The translations under genes were made by a program, and so were the position numbers. Of a DNA stretch of 28,554 nucleotides, positions 1-11,123 are shown piece after piece. The notes under the pieces are model-generated. The model saw nothing but the letters and a program-made list of their open reading frames with translations, made no database searches and was not told the DNA's origin. The DNA lies in assembly GCA_958430865.1 (NCBI GenBank), contig CAUDNR010000473.1:923-29476 (forward strand), given 5' to 3'. The stretch comes from Entrophospora sp. SA101. Lineage: Eukaryota; Glomeromycota; Glomeromycetes; Entrophosporales; Entrophosporaceae. Positions within the stretch are counted from its first letter, which is position 1, and each line of letters begins with the position of its first letter.

Positions 1-1590
1 ATATGAGGCAAATGATAAACGTATTAACCCTTTTTATTGAAAAATTCGATAAATATGGAAGGTTACATGCATCAAAAACTATTAGCTAGAAATTTTATTA
101 TGTTAACAAACTTACCACCAAAGTACCCTTTTGGGATTGCTACTTAATTATTCGCATCTATATTACGTATTAGTATTAGTATGTGAAATTGAAATCTATA
201 ATTAGAATTTTGGGGTGTTTGAATACGAAAATCTGATTAGTCAATTTTAATTTCGTGTGCAAATTTACATAAATTTCATTTCACACATGAATCCGCCGCT
301 GTGGAGAGGTTTGACTGTATTATAAAAATTATTAAAATCAAAGTGTATCATGGCTTTTAGGCAATTACTGTTAGGTTCTTTATCAAGATAATAAATGTTT
401 GATATCATTTTGCTTTTCATGATTATTAATATTAAGTAATAATAATTAATTTATAAGATGTCAAGGATAAAAGAAAAATAACACGATTGTTAAAGATGGA
501 GGGAAAACTGCTCCTAGATGATTTGAGAAATATTTCAATGTATAACATTTAATTACAAAGTAGCATTCATAGACACGGCTAATCTGAATACGCTACCCTC
601 GATGATACAATGATACAACTAAATTCCAGGGGAGGACCCAAGGCCCGGAATTTATTGAAACTGCATCATTTTCAAAGAATGTTGTTTACAGGTAGAAATT
701 CAGAATTTCTACATGTTGTTTGACCAAGCCTTCCAGAATGTTTGGGTTACCTCACCTGTGGAAATAATTTCACAGCACCTTGTTCCATGTTTGTGGTAGG
801 AAAATTTACTAAATCTGATACCTGTGATTAATATCAGATTTATGGAAATGAAACTATTGGGAAGGAAAAATAATTTCATATATGAATTGAGGATCAAAAT
901 ATCAATAGACACAAATGTATTTTTATTTTTTTTTTGGAAAAACAATCAATTAATTTTGATGAAGAGTCAGTCCAAGATGACAAACGTGAGTCACACGGCT
1001 TACGGGTTTTGGATTCAGACAATGCAGGTCAAATAATCACCCGGTTCAACGATGCTTTGCACAAGGATCCGAAATGGTAGAAGGACATCCAGAACAAGAC
1101 TAGTCCAAATCAAAGATGTCATATCTAAAAATAAACAACAATAACAATAGTGGCAATGTCTATCACTATACATAATAGTGACAAAATGATTAACCACCAT
1201 GTTAGAATTATAATCCTAACAGATGAATATTTAATTTATACTCTTAAGGAAAAGTGGCGGTGCGTTTAACAAATTTCAATCATTTTTTTCCTCGTTTATT
1301 TATTTTGTAACAATTCATACAATGTAAAAAAAAAATCAATTGCAATTTAAGGAATTTTTTATAACAAACGCAATGATAAAAATATAATTGAATGGTGGGA
1401 ATGATTTTCATCACCTTTTTCTTGTTACTATCACCCAATCTCATCAGTGAGATTTCCCATATTTACATCATGATCGACTAAAATATTCACATGAATAGAA
1501 ATATTACTAATGAGTTTATGTAAAAAATCAGTTCATATGATTATTAATTATTATTATGTATATATATGAATAAATTAAAAAACCATGAAT
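1..1590. other. AT-rich intergenic leader, no gene recognised
   Basis: No open frame here has a recognisable domain or a plausible exon structure. The short open frames at 709-945 (minus), 824-1036 (plus) and 1015-1200 (minus) overlap each other and look random. A GC-richer patch at about 600-650 has AAATTCC and GGAATTT in inverted orientation around a CAGGGGAGGACCC core and may be the edge of an old element. The phrase GTGGAGAGGTTTGACTGTAT near 302-321 resembles one at 13780-13797, which suggests a dispersed repeat. Confidence 0.5.
1437..1454. repeat. Perfect 7-bp inverted repeat upstream of PCK1
   Basis: AATCTCATCAGTGAGATT has perfect 7-bp arms around a 4-bp spacer and lies about 205 bp before the PEPCK start codon. 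The position would suit a dimeric regulator site, but nothing in the sequence identifies the protein, and a chance palindrome in AT-rich DNA is possible. Confidence 0.35.
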
Positions 1591-1600
1591 GTTATATATA
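1591..1600 (+). promoter_or_regulatory. Putative TATA box of PCK1
   Basis: GTTATATATA lies about 60 bp before the PEPCK ATG at 1659. The spacing suits a core promoter, but TATA-like strings are common in this AT-rich background, so this is position-based inference. Confidence 0.35.
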
Positions 1601-1658
1601 GAGTAAACCTTGGCTTCAAGGTTTTTAATAATTCTAAAAAAAAATTTAATTAAAAAAA

Positions 1659-3486
1659 ATGACTTTATCAAATAATACTCATCATCATCATACAAAAATA
1701 GAAGAAGAACTTCATGCAAACGCTCATATTGATTATGATCGTGTTGCAATCAAATGGAATCCTTCTGTTGCTCAATTATATGAAGATGCCTTGAAATATG
1801 AAGAGGGATCTGCCATTTCTTCAAGTGGCGCTTTGGTAACTGCCTCTGGTAATAAAACTGGTCGCTCTCCTAAAGATAAACGTATTGTCGATGAACCCGG
1901 TTCAACCAAGGATATTTGGGTAAGTTAATAATAATCATAGATTCCTCAATTATATCTCATCTAATCATTCGTTCATCATCATCACATTATAGTGGGGACC
2001 TGTAAATACTAAATTACCAGAAAGAGTTTTTCTTATTAATCGTGAGCGAGCAGTTGATTATTTAAATACACGCAAAAGAATCTATGTATTTGATGGTTTT
2101 GCTGGATGGGACCCTAAATATAGAATTAAAGTTCGTGTTGTATGTGCTCGTGCATATCATGCCTTATTCATGAGAAATATGTTGATTCGTCCTACTCTTG
2201 AGGAACAAGAAAATTATGGTTCACCAGATTTCACTATTTACAACGCTGGTGCTTTTCCTGCAAATCGTTATACTACTGGTATGACATCAACAACCTCTGT
2301 TGATATTAATTTTAAATTAAATGAAATGGTGATTTTAGGAACTGAATATGCTGGTGAAATGAAAAAGGGAGTGTAAGTAGCATTCATTATTGTTGTTTGA
2401 GAAAGAGTGTATGTGTAATATTATTATTTAAAGTTAGATTATTTACATGTTTACATTCTCTTTCATATTTATGTATTGCACAGTTTCACAGTTATGCATT
2501 ATTTGATGCCGGTAAAACATAATGTATTGTCATTACATTCATCTGCTAATGAAGGTCCAGGTGGTGATGTATCAGTATTTTTTGGATTATCTGGTACAGG
2601 AAAAACAACACTTTCAGCTGATCCAAGCCGATTTCTGATTGGTGATGACGAACATTGTTGGTCCGACAACAATATCTTCAACGTAGAGGGTGGCTGTTAC
2701 GCAAAATGTATAAATCTATCACCGGAAAAAGAACCCGAGATTTTCAACGCAATTCAGTTTGGTTCAGTATTGGAGAATGTTGTTTATGATGAAAATACTC
2801 GTGTGGTCAATTACGATGATAACTCATTAACCGAAAATACACGTTGTGCTTATCCAATTGAATACATTCCAAATGCCAAGATACCTTGCATGTCAACTAG
2901 TCATCCAAAGAACATCATTCTTCTGACTTGTGACGCTTATGGTGTGATCCCACCTGTATCAAAACTTTCATCAGCACAAGCGATGTATCATTTTATTTCC
3001 GGCTACACGGCGAAAATAGCAGGTACAGAAGACGGAGTCACAGAACCTGAAGCAACATTTTCTGCATGTTTTGGTCAACCATTCCTGGTCTTGCATCCAG
3101 CTCGTTATGCACACATGTTGGCAGATAAAATGGAACAACACAAAGCTGATGCTTGGCTAGTTAATACAGGATGGAGTGGTGGGGCATATGGAGTTGGGGA
3201 AAGAATTAAACTCAAGTATTCCAGAGCTATAATTGACGCGATCCATAGCGGTGAGCTTGCAAATACAACGTATGAAAATTACAAAGTATTCAATTTAAAG
3301 ATTCCAACAACAGTTACAGGGGTACCATCCGAAATATTAAATCCAGAAAACACTTGGAAGGGACCAAAAGAAGAATTCGTAAAAACCAGAGATTCTCTTG
3401 CTAAACATTTCATTGAAAATTTTAAAATTTATCAAGAAGAGACTACACCAGAAGTTCTTGCTACTGGACCAATTCTTGAATGTTAA
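1659..3486 (+). CDS. PCK1: Phosphoenolpyruvate carboxykinase (ATP), three exons, intact
   Basis: Cytosolic gluconeogenic enzyme converting oxaloacetate and ATP to phosphoenolpyruvate, CO2 and ADP. Exons 1659-1919, 1993-2372 and 2484-3486 join in frame across GTAAGT...AG introns of 73 and 111 nt, giving 547 residues, normal for the ATP-type family. Visible motifs: EMKKG with the metal-binding lysine near residue 212, HSSAN with the metal-binding histidine at 232, the P-loop GLSGTGKTT at 248-256, the kinase-2/metal motif LIGDDEHCW with D268-D269, and NTRCAYPI downstream. The numbering nearly matches the E. coli enzyme as I recall it. The start is the first ATG in frame and opens with a His/Asn-rich stretch that may be a dispensable N-terminus. 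In a fungus that imports plant-derived lipid, a gluconeogenic entry enzyme makes physiological sense (inference). No defects seen. Confidence 0.97.
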
Positions 3487-4769
3487 TATTATCAGATGAA
3501 GAAAGAAAGAAAGAAGAAGAAAAGAGGAAAATAATATTAATATTTATTATTATAAAAATTTAAAAATTACTATTTAATTTATTATCATTAATGCTATATA
3601 TGTAATTAGAAAAATGTTATTGTATGCAAAAATCTAACCAGAATTAATTATTTATTAAAATTTCAAATTTTTATTACAGTAATTGTCAAATTGTTCACAA
3701 TTTCCCATTTCTCATTCATTTAAATTCATTCCATCAATATCAATAACAGTGTGATCTCATTTCATTCCGAGACATATGACAAGCTAGTGTAATGGAAATA
3801 ATCATACTTTCATATTAAAATATTAATTTTCATTTTTTATCAAAAAAATTTTTAAATATGTTTAAACAAGGTACAGATAGAAAGAAAAAACAAACATCAA
3901 TTCGAAACGAGCAAGTATTATCATAGCTGTTATTGCTTAGTTCAAGCTCTAGTTTATTTATAAACTTTGTCTTACTTAGTATTAACCAGAAATTCAACGA
4001 GTAATGATGTAAGTAGTCTACACGTTGTCTCTTTGATGAACTTTGTCAATTTTAATAAATTTCAAGTTCATCTAATAGCTCATCAGGTGTGATCTGTAAT
4101 AAATATGTGCATATATAATAAACAAGTAAAATATACGTACCATTTGTATAACTCGGAAAATTTTGTTAAGATGTAAAATCAAATGTTATTTAAATGATAT
4201 CGATATCTCTATGACAGGCAAAAAAAAACCATTATGCTATCTTTGCACCAGAAACATCATGATCACAATTCATTTTTGCAAGAGATTTCACAATATGATA
4301 TTAATATCCATCTCACTGTCACATTCCAAGACTTGTAAAGATCCAGACAATGAATGTATTGATATCTGCAATAATGAACATCGCTCTCAAGTTTTTTAAT
4401 ATGTAACTCTGCAACGAATGAACCATTACCATCCAATCCATTGGATCCATTGGTGTAACAGTTTAACCATATTAGTATTTAATAGCATGGACCAGACCAA
4501 AACTCATTAGTCTCAATGGACAGTCTATTTCCAACCCTGAGTTGTCAGCATTCTGCAATAGTTTTAGACAGGCGATAGATATCTTTAAATCCATTTCCTT
4601 AATTTTATAGATATTGTTATTATTATCTTAAAGAAATCAATCAGTGAGTAACAAATAAACAATAAAAACAAGTTTATTATCTGGTTTTTTTTTATAAAGG
4701 CAAGAAAAAAAATATCAGTTTATAATCTTTTTCTTATTTTTATTTTTATTTTTATTTTTTTCAAAAAAA
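3487..4769. other. Intergenic, no gene recognised
   Basis: AT-rich spacer. Purine-rich DNA follows the PCK1 stop codon and probably includes its 3' UTR. A 78-codon plus-strand frame at 4163-4399 is cysteine-rich but matches nothing I know. On the minus strand, 4380-4560 holds short exon-like open stretches with AG/GT borders that could be a degenerate gene fragment; I cannot name it. A T-rich run at 4735-4760 precedes the next start codon. Confidence 0.4.
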
Positions 4770-6119
4770 ATGATTTCAATTTTAAATAAACCATGCACTT
4801 TAATAAGTTTTTTAATAATTTTATTTATTACATTCTTTAGTTTTACATTTGTTGATAAAGATATCGAATTTCCTGAGCCATCAAAATCTCGTACAACGGG
4901 TTATCCGACATGGCACCCTGAACTTAAAGGTAGTCTTCTTTTTTTTTTTTTTTTGAAAATTATTATTATAAATAATACTAATTATTAAATTATTAAATTT
5001 ATTTAGATTATGATGGAAATTCACTTGATTCAATATTTTTATTTACAATTGTATTTACAGGAATTTGTTCATATCTTGGTTATAGATGGACAAAAAATCG
5101 CCCGGAAAATGAATATTTGATTACACTTATTTATCAATCATCAACAACATCATCAGATGAATTAACATCATTACCGCCAGTAACTAGTCAAGAATTTAAT
5201 AAAATATTAGAAGTTTACACATACGTTACATTCATAGCAACAACTTTTGCTTCTATTCTTGATATTGGGAAATTATGTGGAGTCTTTGCTTTATTACATA
5301 ATTCAATTGAATTTGTTATTTTGGTGTTGATTGGTTCTGGTGGAAAAATTAAATCTTTAGACTTTTATCTTTGGTTAATCATTTATACATTAACAATGGG
5401 TTATTGTATAATTATGTTTGAATATCCTGTTGATGTGGTATTTTTCAAATTACAAGGTTAAAAAGATTTTCTTTTTCGGAAAAAAAAACTTTTTAATAAT
5501 AATTATTATTATTTTCAATTAACTGATAAATTATCATTGATTATTAGGACTTTGTTTTGATTGGGCTTTAATTATAGAATTTTTTCGAATTTATTTTCAT
5601 ACTGGTCATGAATTAAAATTAAGAAATAGAATTTTGGGAGATGATAATGAAGATTTAGAGGAACTAACTGAATCAGAATTAAACCAATATTCATATTTAC
5701 CAAAAATATTTTCACATCCAAATCAATTATGGTTGTTGATATTTGCTGCCATCACTCATATTATTGGAAATATATTTATAACACTTGATGTTACAAGTTT
5801 AAACGCGTAAGTTCTTTATTTAAACAACAAAGAAAGAAAAATAGTAATAATGATAATGATAATAAACTAATAAATTTTATTTATATTTTTTTTTTTTTGT
5901 AGAACAATTTTATTTGTTTTTAGTTATTGTTTAACATATGGTGCCATAATATATTATATTTATCTTGACACTCATTGTCTAAGTATCTATTCAAGAAAAC
6001 GTTTATACTTTCCAAAATCTAGCAAGCTTGAAATCGCAAACATCTCCATAATTTCATTTGCTCTTTCTTTATTAACAATCAGACTTGCTATTTTCACTCA
6101 AGCAAACGAAAATAATTAA
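4770..6119 (+). CDS. Polytopic membrane protein of unknown function, four exons
   Basis: Exons 4770-4929, 5007-5456, 5548-5806 and 5903-6119 join without a frame break through introns of 77, 91 and 96 nt, all GT-AG, giving 361 residues. Hydrophobic segments lie near residues 10-28, 62-79, 124-141, 143-162 and 173-191, with further ones coded by exons 3 and 4, for about eight or nine membrane spans. A Ser/Thr-rich loop (about 98-115) and an acidic loop (GDDNEDLEELTESEL, in exon 3) look soluble. The first segment could act as a signal anchor. I recognise no family and see no catalytic or transport motif. The clean splicing and even hydrophobic pattern make it a real gene, probably lineage-restricted. 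The exon 1 donor (GTAGTC) is the weakest junction. Confidence 0.8.
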
Positions 6120-7064
6120 TTTAATTTTTTTTTTTTTTTTTGTATTAATAAATATAAAATAATCATATAATCATATAATCATATATAATAATACCATATA
6201 ATCATAATCATAATATAATCATATATAATAATATCAATTAATAATTATAAGATGATGGCCTTCTCTATATTTATATAATATGAATTATGTGAGGCGGTGT
6301 AATGCTCTACATAATAAAAAATACTTTGTGGATTTCTTTAAAAGATTTTTTCATTTATTTAATATATATATGCTTTGTGTTAAAAATTGATTTAAAGAAA
6401 ATCGCTATATTTTTATTTTTATTTTGAATACCACCTGCTATCTTAACAATTCATCATTTGAAATTCATTATCATCAGATATTCAAAAATAACCTTATGTC
6501 TGCTCATCTTTCAATAAACTATTATATTTTTAAATATAATAATAGTAATAGGGTTAATAACACTAAAGCAAATATAATGATAATAAACTATAATTTATTC
6601 AATTACAATGCTTCAACAGGTAGTAAATCAATTTTAGTTGTATCACTCCATTCTCTTGCATTTGGCCCATAGCAATTTATTTCACCTATGTATATTAATA
6701 TGTTTTATATGCCATTTGTAAAAACTAATTTTTAAGACTTTTTTACGTGACAAAATAACCTAATACCTGTTTCGTTGGAATTCTAAATCTCTAGGAATGT
6801 TTTGGTATGTTTTTTTTAAAGATGTCAGACAGATATTGGTAAATTTTAATTTGCGGCATCATTGCTTTTTTCAAATAGTCGATTACTTCTTAAACTATTA
6901 TTATGTAATTGGATTTATTATTACTGTTGGATTTATCATTGTCGATATATTATTGTCGGTGAATATATTTTTGCTGTTAGATGTATTATTGCTGTTAGAA
7001 TTTTTTCTCTAAATAAATTCGACATTTAACTTTTACGCGAAAATTTTATTGATCAAGTCCTAAA
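6120..7064. other. Intergenic with AT simple repeats
   Basis: Directly after the membrane-protein gene is a T-run, then an imperfect (ATAATCAT)n microsatellite at about 6155-6245. The plus-strand frames at 6424-6672 and 6797-7012 are low-complexity shadows: the second codes Leu/Ile/Val runs from imperfect GTTRGATKTATT repeats at 6908-7000. Nothing else recognised. Confidence 0.5.
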
Positions 7065-8170
7065 ATGATCGTACACAAATCTAAAACCCTTTATTTTCAA
7101 AAGCAATATTTGCAAGATGATGCTTGTATGAGAGTTAAAAGAAACAAAGAAAAATTAATTGAAGTGGTCAATTATATAAGAATAAATAACGATTCAATAT
7201 CATGTTTGAATGATAGTTTAACTGATTCAGATTTGGAAGATAATGCAATTATCGACCTTTCCCAAATCTGGTATATAAAGGTTTCATTAATATTGTAGAT
7301 AAAATCTAATATAAATGATACGGTAGGAAATGCTATAACCAAGTTTTTTTAAAGAGCATTCTTTTCGTGAAGATAATCTGCTGCCAAGCTCTACAAAAAT
7401 TAGTCATGAATGGAGGTGAATATCATATCATTCATTTCATGAAAAATTTTTTAATTCTTTCATATAATAATAAAAAATTACTGCTTGAATTATAGATCAA
7501 CTATGTCTCTCTGTTGTTGAAAAAAAAAAACAGGAGTTAACTCAAAATTTTCTTTATTATTATGAGGAATATTACGTAATTTTATTTTCACTTATTTACT
7601 GTATTAATTATCCATTTATTTATATCAAATAATAATTTAACTATTTTAATTAGATTGATAATAAAGGATTTTGTTATGCTGAATTGAACAATTGCACTTG
7701 GCGAAAATCAGTTGAAATGACAATACCAAACACTTCAATTGTAATAGCAATAATATTTTACTCGAACACAAAACAAAGACTAATTGGCATCCATCATTTG
7801 TTAACTTTGGGAAATATACAATAAAAAAACTTTTTGCCTGTATTAAAAGCTCAAGATGAATCAGAAAAAAAATCAAAATTATTTCATTTAAAAATATGGT
7901 ACTTTTCCATCAGTGCTTGGATATAATTTTTGGACCACTAATTCAAAAATACCAATCTGGAATTTATCTTGAAATTAATAGTAAACTTGAACATGTTTTT
8001 CTTTTTCCTGCGCTCATTCTCTCAAATTGGTTGGAAGCAGCAGAGTGTTGTTGTACATCTAAATCTTCAAATGCTCGATATCCATGTCATGCATGCTTAA
8101 TTGAAAAAGATCAACTCAACAATATAATTTTACAAATAATCAATTTAAATTTGGTTCTCAAATTCATTGA
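7065..8170 (+). pseudogene. Decayed Plavaka-type (CACTA-like) transposase
   Basis: Pieces of one transposase-like protein appear in order but in shifting frames. A possible N-terminal piece is at 7065-7298. A GNAITKFF block followed after a frame change by LLPSSTKISHEW lies at 7328-7420, a block ending LKAQDESEKKSKLFHL at 7666-7890, and the best piece at 7896-8150, with GPLIQKYQSG, SNWLEAAE and the cysteine motif YPCHACLIEKDQLNN. That last block matches what I remember of fungal Plavaka transposases (a KDZ/CACTA-related family abundant in Glomeromycotina). At least three frame breaks and a TAA near 7821 rule out a full product. The first 600 bp are the least certain part and may belong to something else. 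No terminal inverted repeats found by eye. Confidence 0.6.
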
Positions 8171-8520
8171 TTGTTTTATCTGAAGTTGACATCTTTGTAG
8201 AAAAAAATCAAATTTATCAATGCAATTCAAGATTGGATTGGAAAATCTTCATCAATCCATTCCAAGAAATAAAGATTGATGTAGATAATTTGTCTACTAT
8301 TTCACTATTTAAGAAACATGATAATTCTTATTACGTCAAACTAAAGTTTTCATTAAAATGGCAGAAAGTCGAAATGATCTATTATTGTGTAAGATAATTA
8401 ATTATAAAGGACACTCATTGTGTAATCTTTTTTTTTTGATTTTTACAGATCTTCTACTTTGCATTACAATTATGGTTGCTTGCCAAAACTCCTCTGGAAA
8501 TCAATCGGCAGAGTTTCAGC
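8167..8520 (+). pseudogene. Coding relic of unknown family, possibly two exons
   Basis: The 76-codon frame at 8167-8397 codes a charged, globular-looking peptide (for example YVKLKFSLKWQK) that does not continue the transposase reading. Near its end a GTAAGA donor and a T-rich ACAG acceptor at about 8449 could splice it to a second open piece ending near 8520. The two pieces do not share a clearly preferred phase. I do not recognise the product. It may be a fragment carried by the neighbouring element. Confidence 0.3.
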
Positions 8521-8633
8521 AGGTAACACACTAATTGATTGTTAGAGTTTCGGCAGAGTTTCGCATTTAGGGATTTCGACAATTAGTGGAGTTTAGGCAG
8601 GTTACAACTAATTGTTTATTAGAGTTTCAGCAG
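8511..8633. repeat. Diverged direct repeat, about 78-bp period
   Basis: Two related 45-bp copies, 8511-8556 and 8589-8633, each begin GAGTTT, contain GCAGGT and CTAATTG, and end TTAGAGTTTCRGCAG. A further GCAGAGTTTCG phrase lies between them. This looks like a small decayed tandem array. Confidence 0.6.
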
Positions 8634-8839
8634 TCATTAAGAGGTTTCGGAAAGCAACTTAATTACAATAAATACAGAAAAACATGATGTTGCATTAATT
8701 CAATAATACAAAAAAGTTTTATAAACATGGTTGTCCTTTCTTAAAAAAGTCAATCATTTTTGATTTCATTGATTAACAAGTAAAATTTGTTATGCTAAAT
8801 CGGAATCACCCTATTAGCTGACTGTGACGAAAAGAAAAC

Positions 8840-8897
8840 CCCATTGCTGCTGCTGCGCCAGCGAGATTTTCCTGCCACAATCATGTGCAGCAGTGGG
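8840..8897 (-). ncRNA. Candidate Fanzor guide-RNA scaffold hairpin
   Basis: Eleven-base arms CCCATTGCTGC (8840-8850) and GCAGCAGTGGG (8887-8897) pair at ten of eleven positions around a 36-nt loop. This is the most GC-rich patch nearby, and it starts six bases beyond the Fanzor stop codon on the minus strand. TnpB and Fanzor guide RNAs are known to derive from the 3' end of the nuclease gene and the flanking element end, so the position fits. Function is inference; the associated gene is broken. Confidence 0.3.
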
Positions 8898-8902
8898 TCA
8901 AT

Positions 8903-11123
8903 TTAAGTCCCCTCACTCCTACCCCACCTAAAAATTTCAGGCCTTTCTCCCCCATTCTCATTCATGTACAGAAATATGTTCCTTATGTTTCGGGCAGCAT
9001 TAGCATCACGATTCCAGAGGGTCTGGCACATGTGTCTACATGTCCGGAGCATCCAAAGCTGTTGAGGTTTACTAAATATCCCTTCACACTTGGAACATAT
9101 TCTGCTAGTTCTAAATTCATTAATAATTTTTACTCTACATCTTTTCCTTAACTCCCACATCAGCTGCTTTATTGGACCAGCAGCATGTCCTTTAGAACTT
9201 GATGAAAATGGAGCATGACTGTGATTATAAAATGAAAAGATTTTTTTTTAATTTCTCTAAATAACATAAAAAATTAGTATCATGAAAATAGGTAATATTT
9301 ACCCAAATGCCACAACAGTTCTCTCATTATTGGCAATCCTCCTACAGATTTTATCCATTGCCTTTTGTTTACCAATATAGTTTGACCATCTTAACCTTCT
9401 CCAACGTTTTTCTTTATAAAAGTCAAATAAATCATCCATATAAAAAGTGCTTCAGAGAGATACTGCACTTGGAAACCATGAACTGAAGGAACAGAAGGTG
9501 TTGGTAAACCTGAAATATATAATATTGAATTAATAATAATAATTAATTAATCTTTTAAAAAAAATCAAAATGTTTACCTCTGACAATGGCTTGTATGTAT
9601 TTATTTTTATTCATCCAAACTTCTCTTTTTTTCTTGCCTTTGTAAACCCAGCCATCTCATAATATTCTTTTGTGCTGCATTTAATTACTTTTTCATTTTG
9701 ATCTACAGCAACCAATAAATCCCTTCTTCCAGGGTCAACACCAACTACTCTACATCCCTCCAAATCTAATTTTTCATACTCATCATCATCATCATCATTC
9801 CTTTCACCAATTTTTTTTTGGCTTTTGTAGGTGGACAGAAGCACATATACCATCAGTTTGTAGATAGTATGTAAATGTTCTATTTCTAGTAGAAAATTTT
9901 TTTATATTAAAGCTTCTATTCCACCAATGATCAAAATTTTCTTTAAAAGCTTCTCTAGTTACTAGATCACTATGTTTAGTAGAAGCCCATAATTGGTATA
10001 ATGCTTCAGTGTCAATGTTTATGTTTCTTTATTGGATTGAATATAGTGGAGGAATTGTGAAGAGCGAAGGTTTTTGTTATGAGGATTTTTTGAAATATGT
10101 TTTAATAAAGAGTGCAGGAGAGGGAGATATTTCCACCAATTCTTTTTCACTTCATTGTTTTCTAATGACAAAGTTCCTAAAAGATTTCTTGCCTTTTGCA
10201 ATATATAAATAAATCTAATAGAGTCAATGTCAAAAAGCAAAGGTTCTCTGATGTTAAAAAAAAATGATGGAAGTGAAAGTCTTGAACCACTGTAAAGGAT
10301 TTTATAGAGGTGGTTCACTGATTTGTAAGATTTTTCTTTGAAAATGGTATCCAAGCCAATTTATGTTGAATCCATTTATTGATTCTGCTTTTAATATTTG
10401 TCATGACATGATTTTTGCAATTTGTTAGGTATTGCTTAGCTGCTGATGTGATAAGCTGAGCAAGATAACTATGAGTATTGAATTAATTTAATAAAAGAAT
10501 TTTTTATTAGAAATTCATTCATGAAAATAACTAAATAGATGTATGTATGGATAACAAGGATATTGCAGGAACACTAATGGATAACTAACCTTGAATCTGT
10601 CCATTCCTTTTCTTCTTAACGACAAGGAATATACAAAAAGTCATGGCAGAAATTGATAGTTAAATCAGCAGTAACACATGATATATTTAATTGCCTTTTG
10701 TTTATGGTTGTGACAGCTTTAAAAACACACTGAAAAAATGTTTGGTTGAGAGTAGGAATGGTTTGGTTTGTATTTATAAGATAAAGGGTTATTAGATTTG
10801 CAAGTAGAGATCCCTCATAAGCTATTTTTGTCATTTTTTCAACTGAAGTTTGAATATGTGAATTTAAAACATTTTCATTAAGAAGTTTATGTAGGCCTAT
10901 TTTTACTGTGTATGGTGTATATTCAATATCAGGTAATATGTATTGAAGCTTTAATAATTTTTTTTTGTTTTTTCAAAGATGGTGGGTTTTCAGTGTTAGG
11001 ATTAGGTCTTTTTAGTGGATTTATTGATTTTTTGAATTTTTTTGATGGTAAATTTTCAATATAGAGATTGATCTTTTTACAGAAGATATTTTTAATATGA
11101 GATAGCAAAATTGGAGTTTTTTT
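8903..11123 (-). pseudogene. Fanzor (eukaryotic TnpB-like RNA-guided nuclease) relic, about four exons
   Basis: Minus-strand exon-like blocks: about 11123-10590, 10468-9578, 9509-9303 and 9218-8903, separated by GT-AG introns of 121, 68 and 84 nt. The second carries AAKQYLTN and YLQTDGICASVHLQK, then the RuvC-I motif VVGVDPGRRDLLVAVD. The third has FYKEKRWRRLRWSNYIGKQK and VVAFG. The fourth has a zinc-ribbon ICSKC, then CRHMC, and the RuvC-III motif LWNRDANAARNI, with stop at 8903. This is the Fanzor domain order. Breaks: a T9 run at 10958-10966, an in-frame TAA at 10616-10618, shifts near 10345 and 10015, a T9 run at 9811-9819, and shifts near 9612 and 9437. Both RuvC aspartates remain. No start codon is evident upstream. 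Neighbouring genes are intact across similar homopolymers, so this looks like real decay. Confidence 0.85.

Noticed and set aside
6797..7012. A hydrophobic 71-residue open frame resembling a small membrane protein
   Set aside because: The Leu/Ile/Val content comes from imperfect GTTRGATKTATT repeats; no start context or splice partner supports it.
8885..9151. An 88-residue plus-strand open frame rich in proline and serine
   Set aside because: It lies opposite the last Fanzor exon, whose RuvC and zinc-ribbon motifs on the minus strand are unmistakable.
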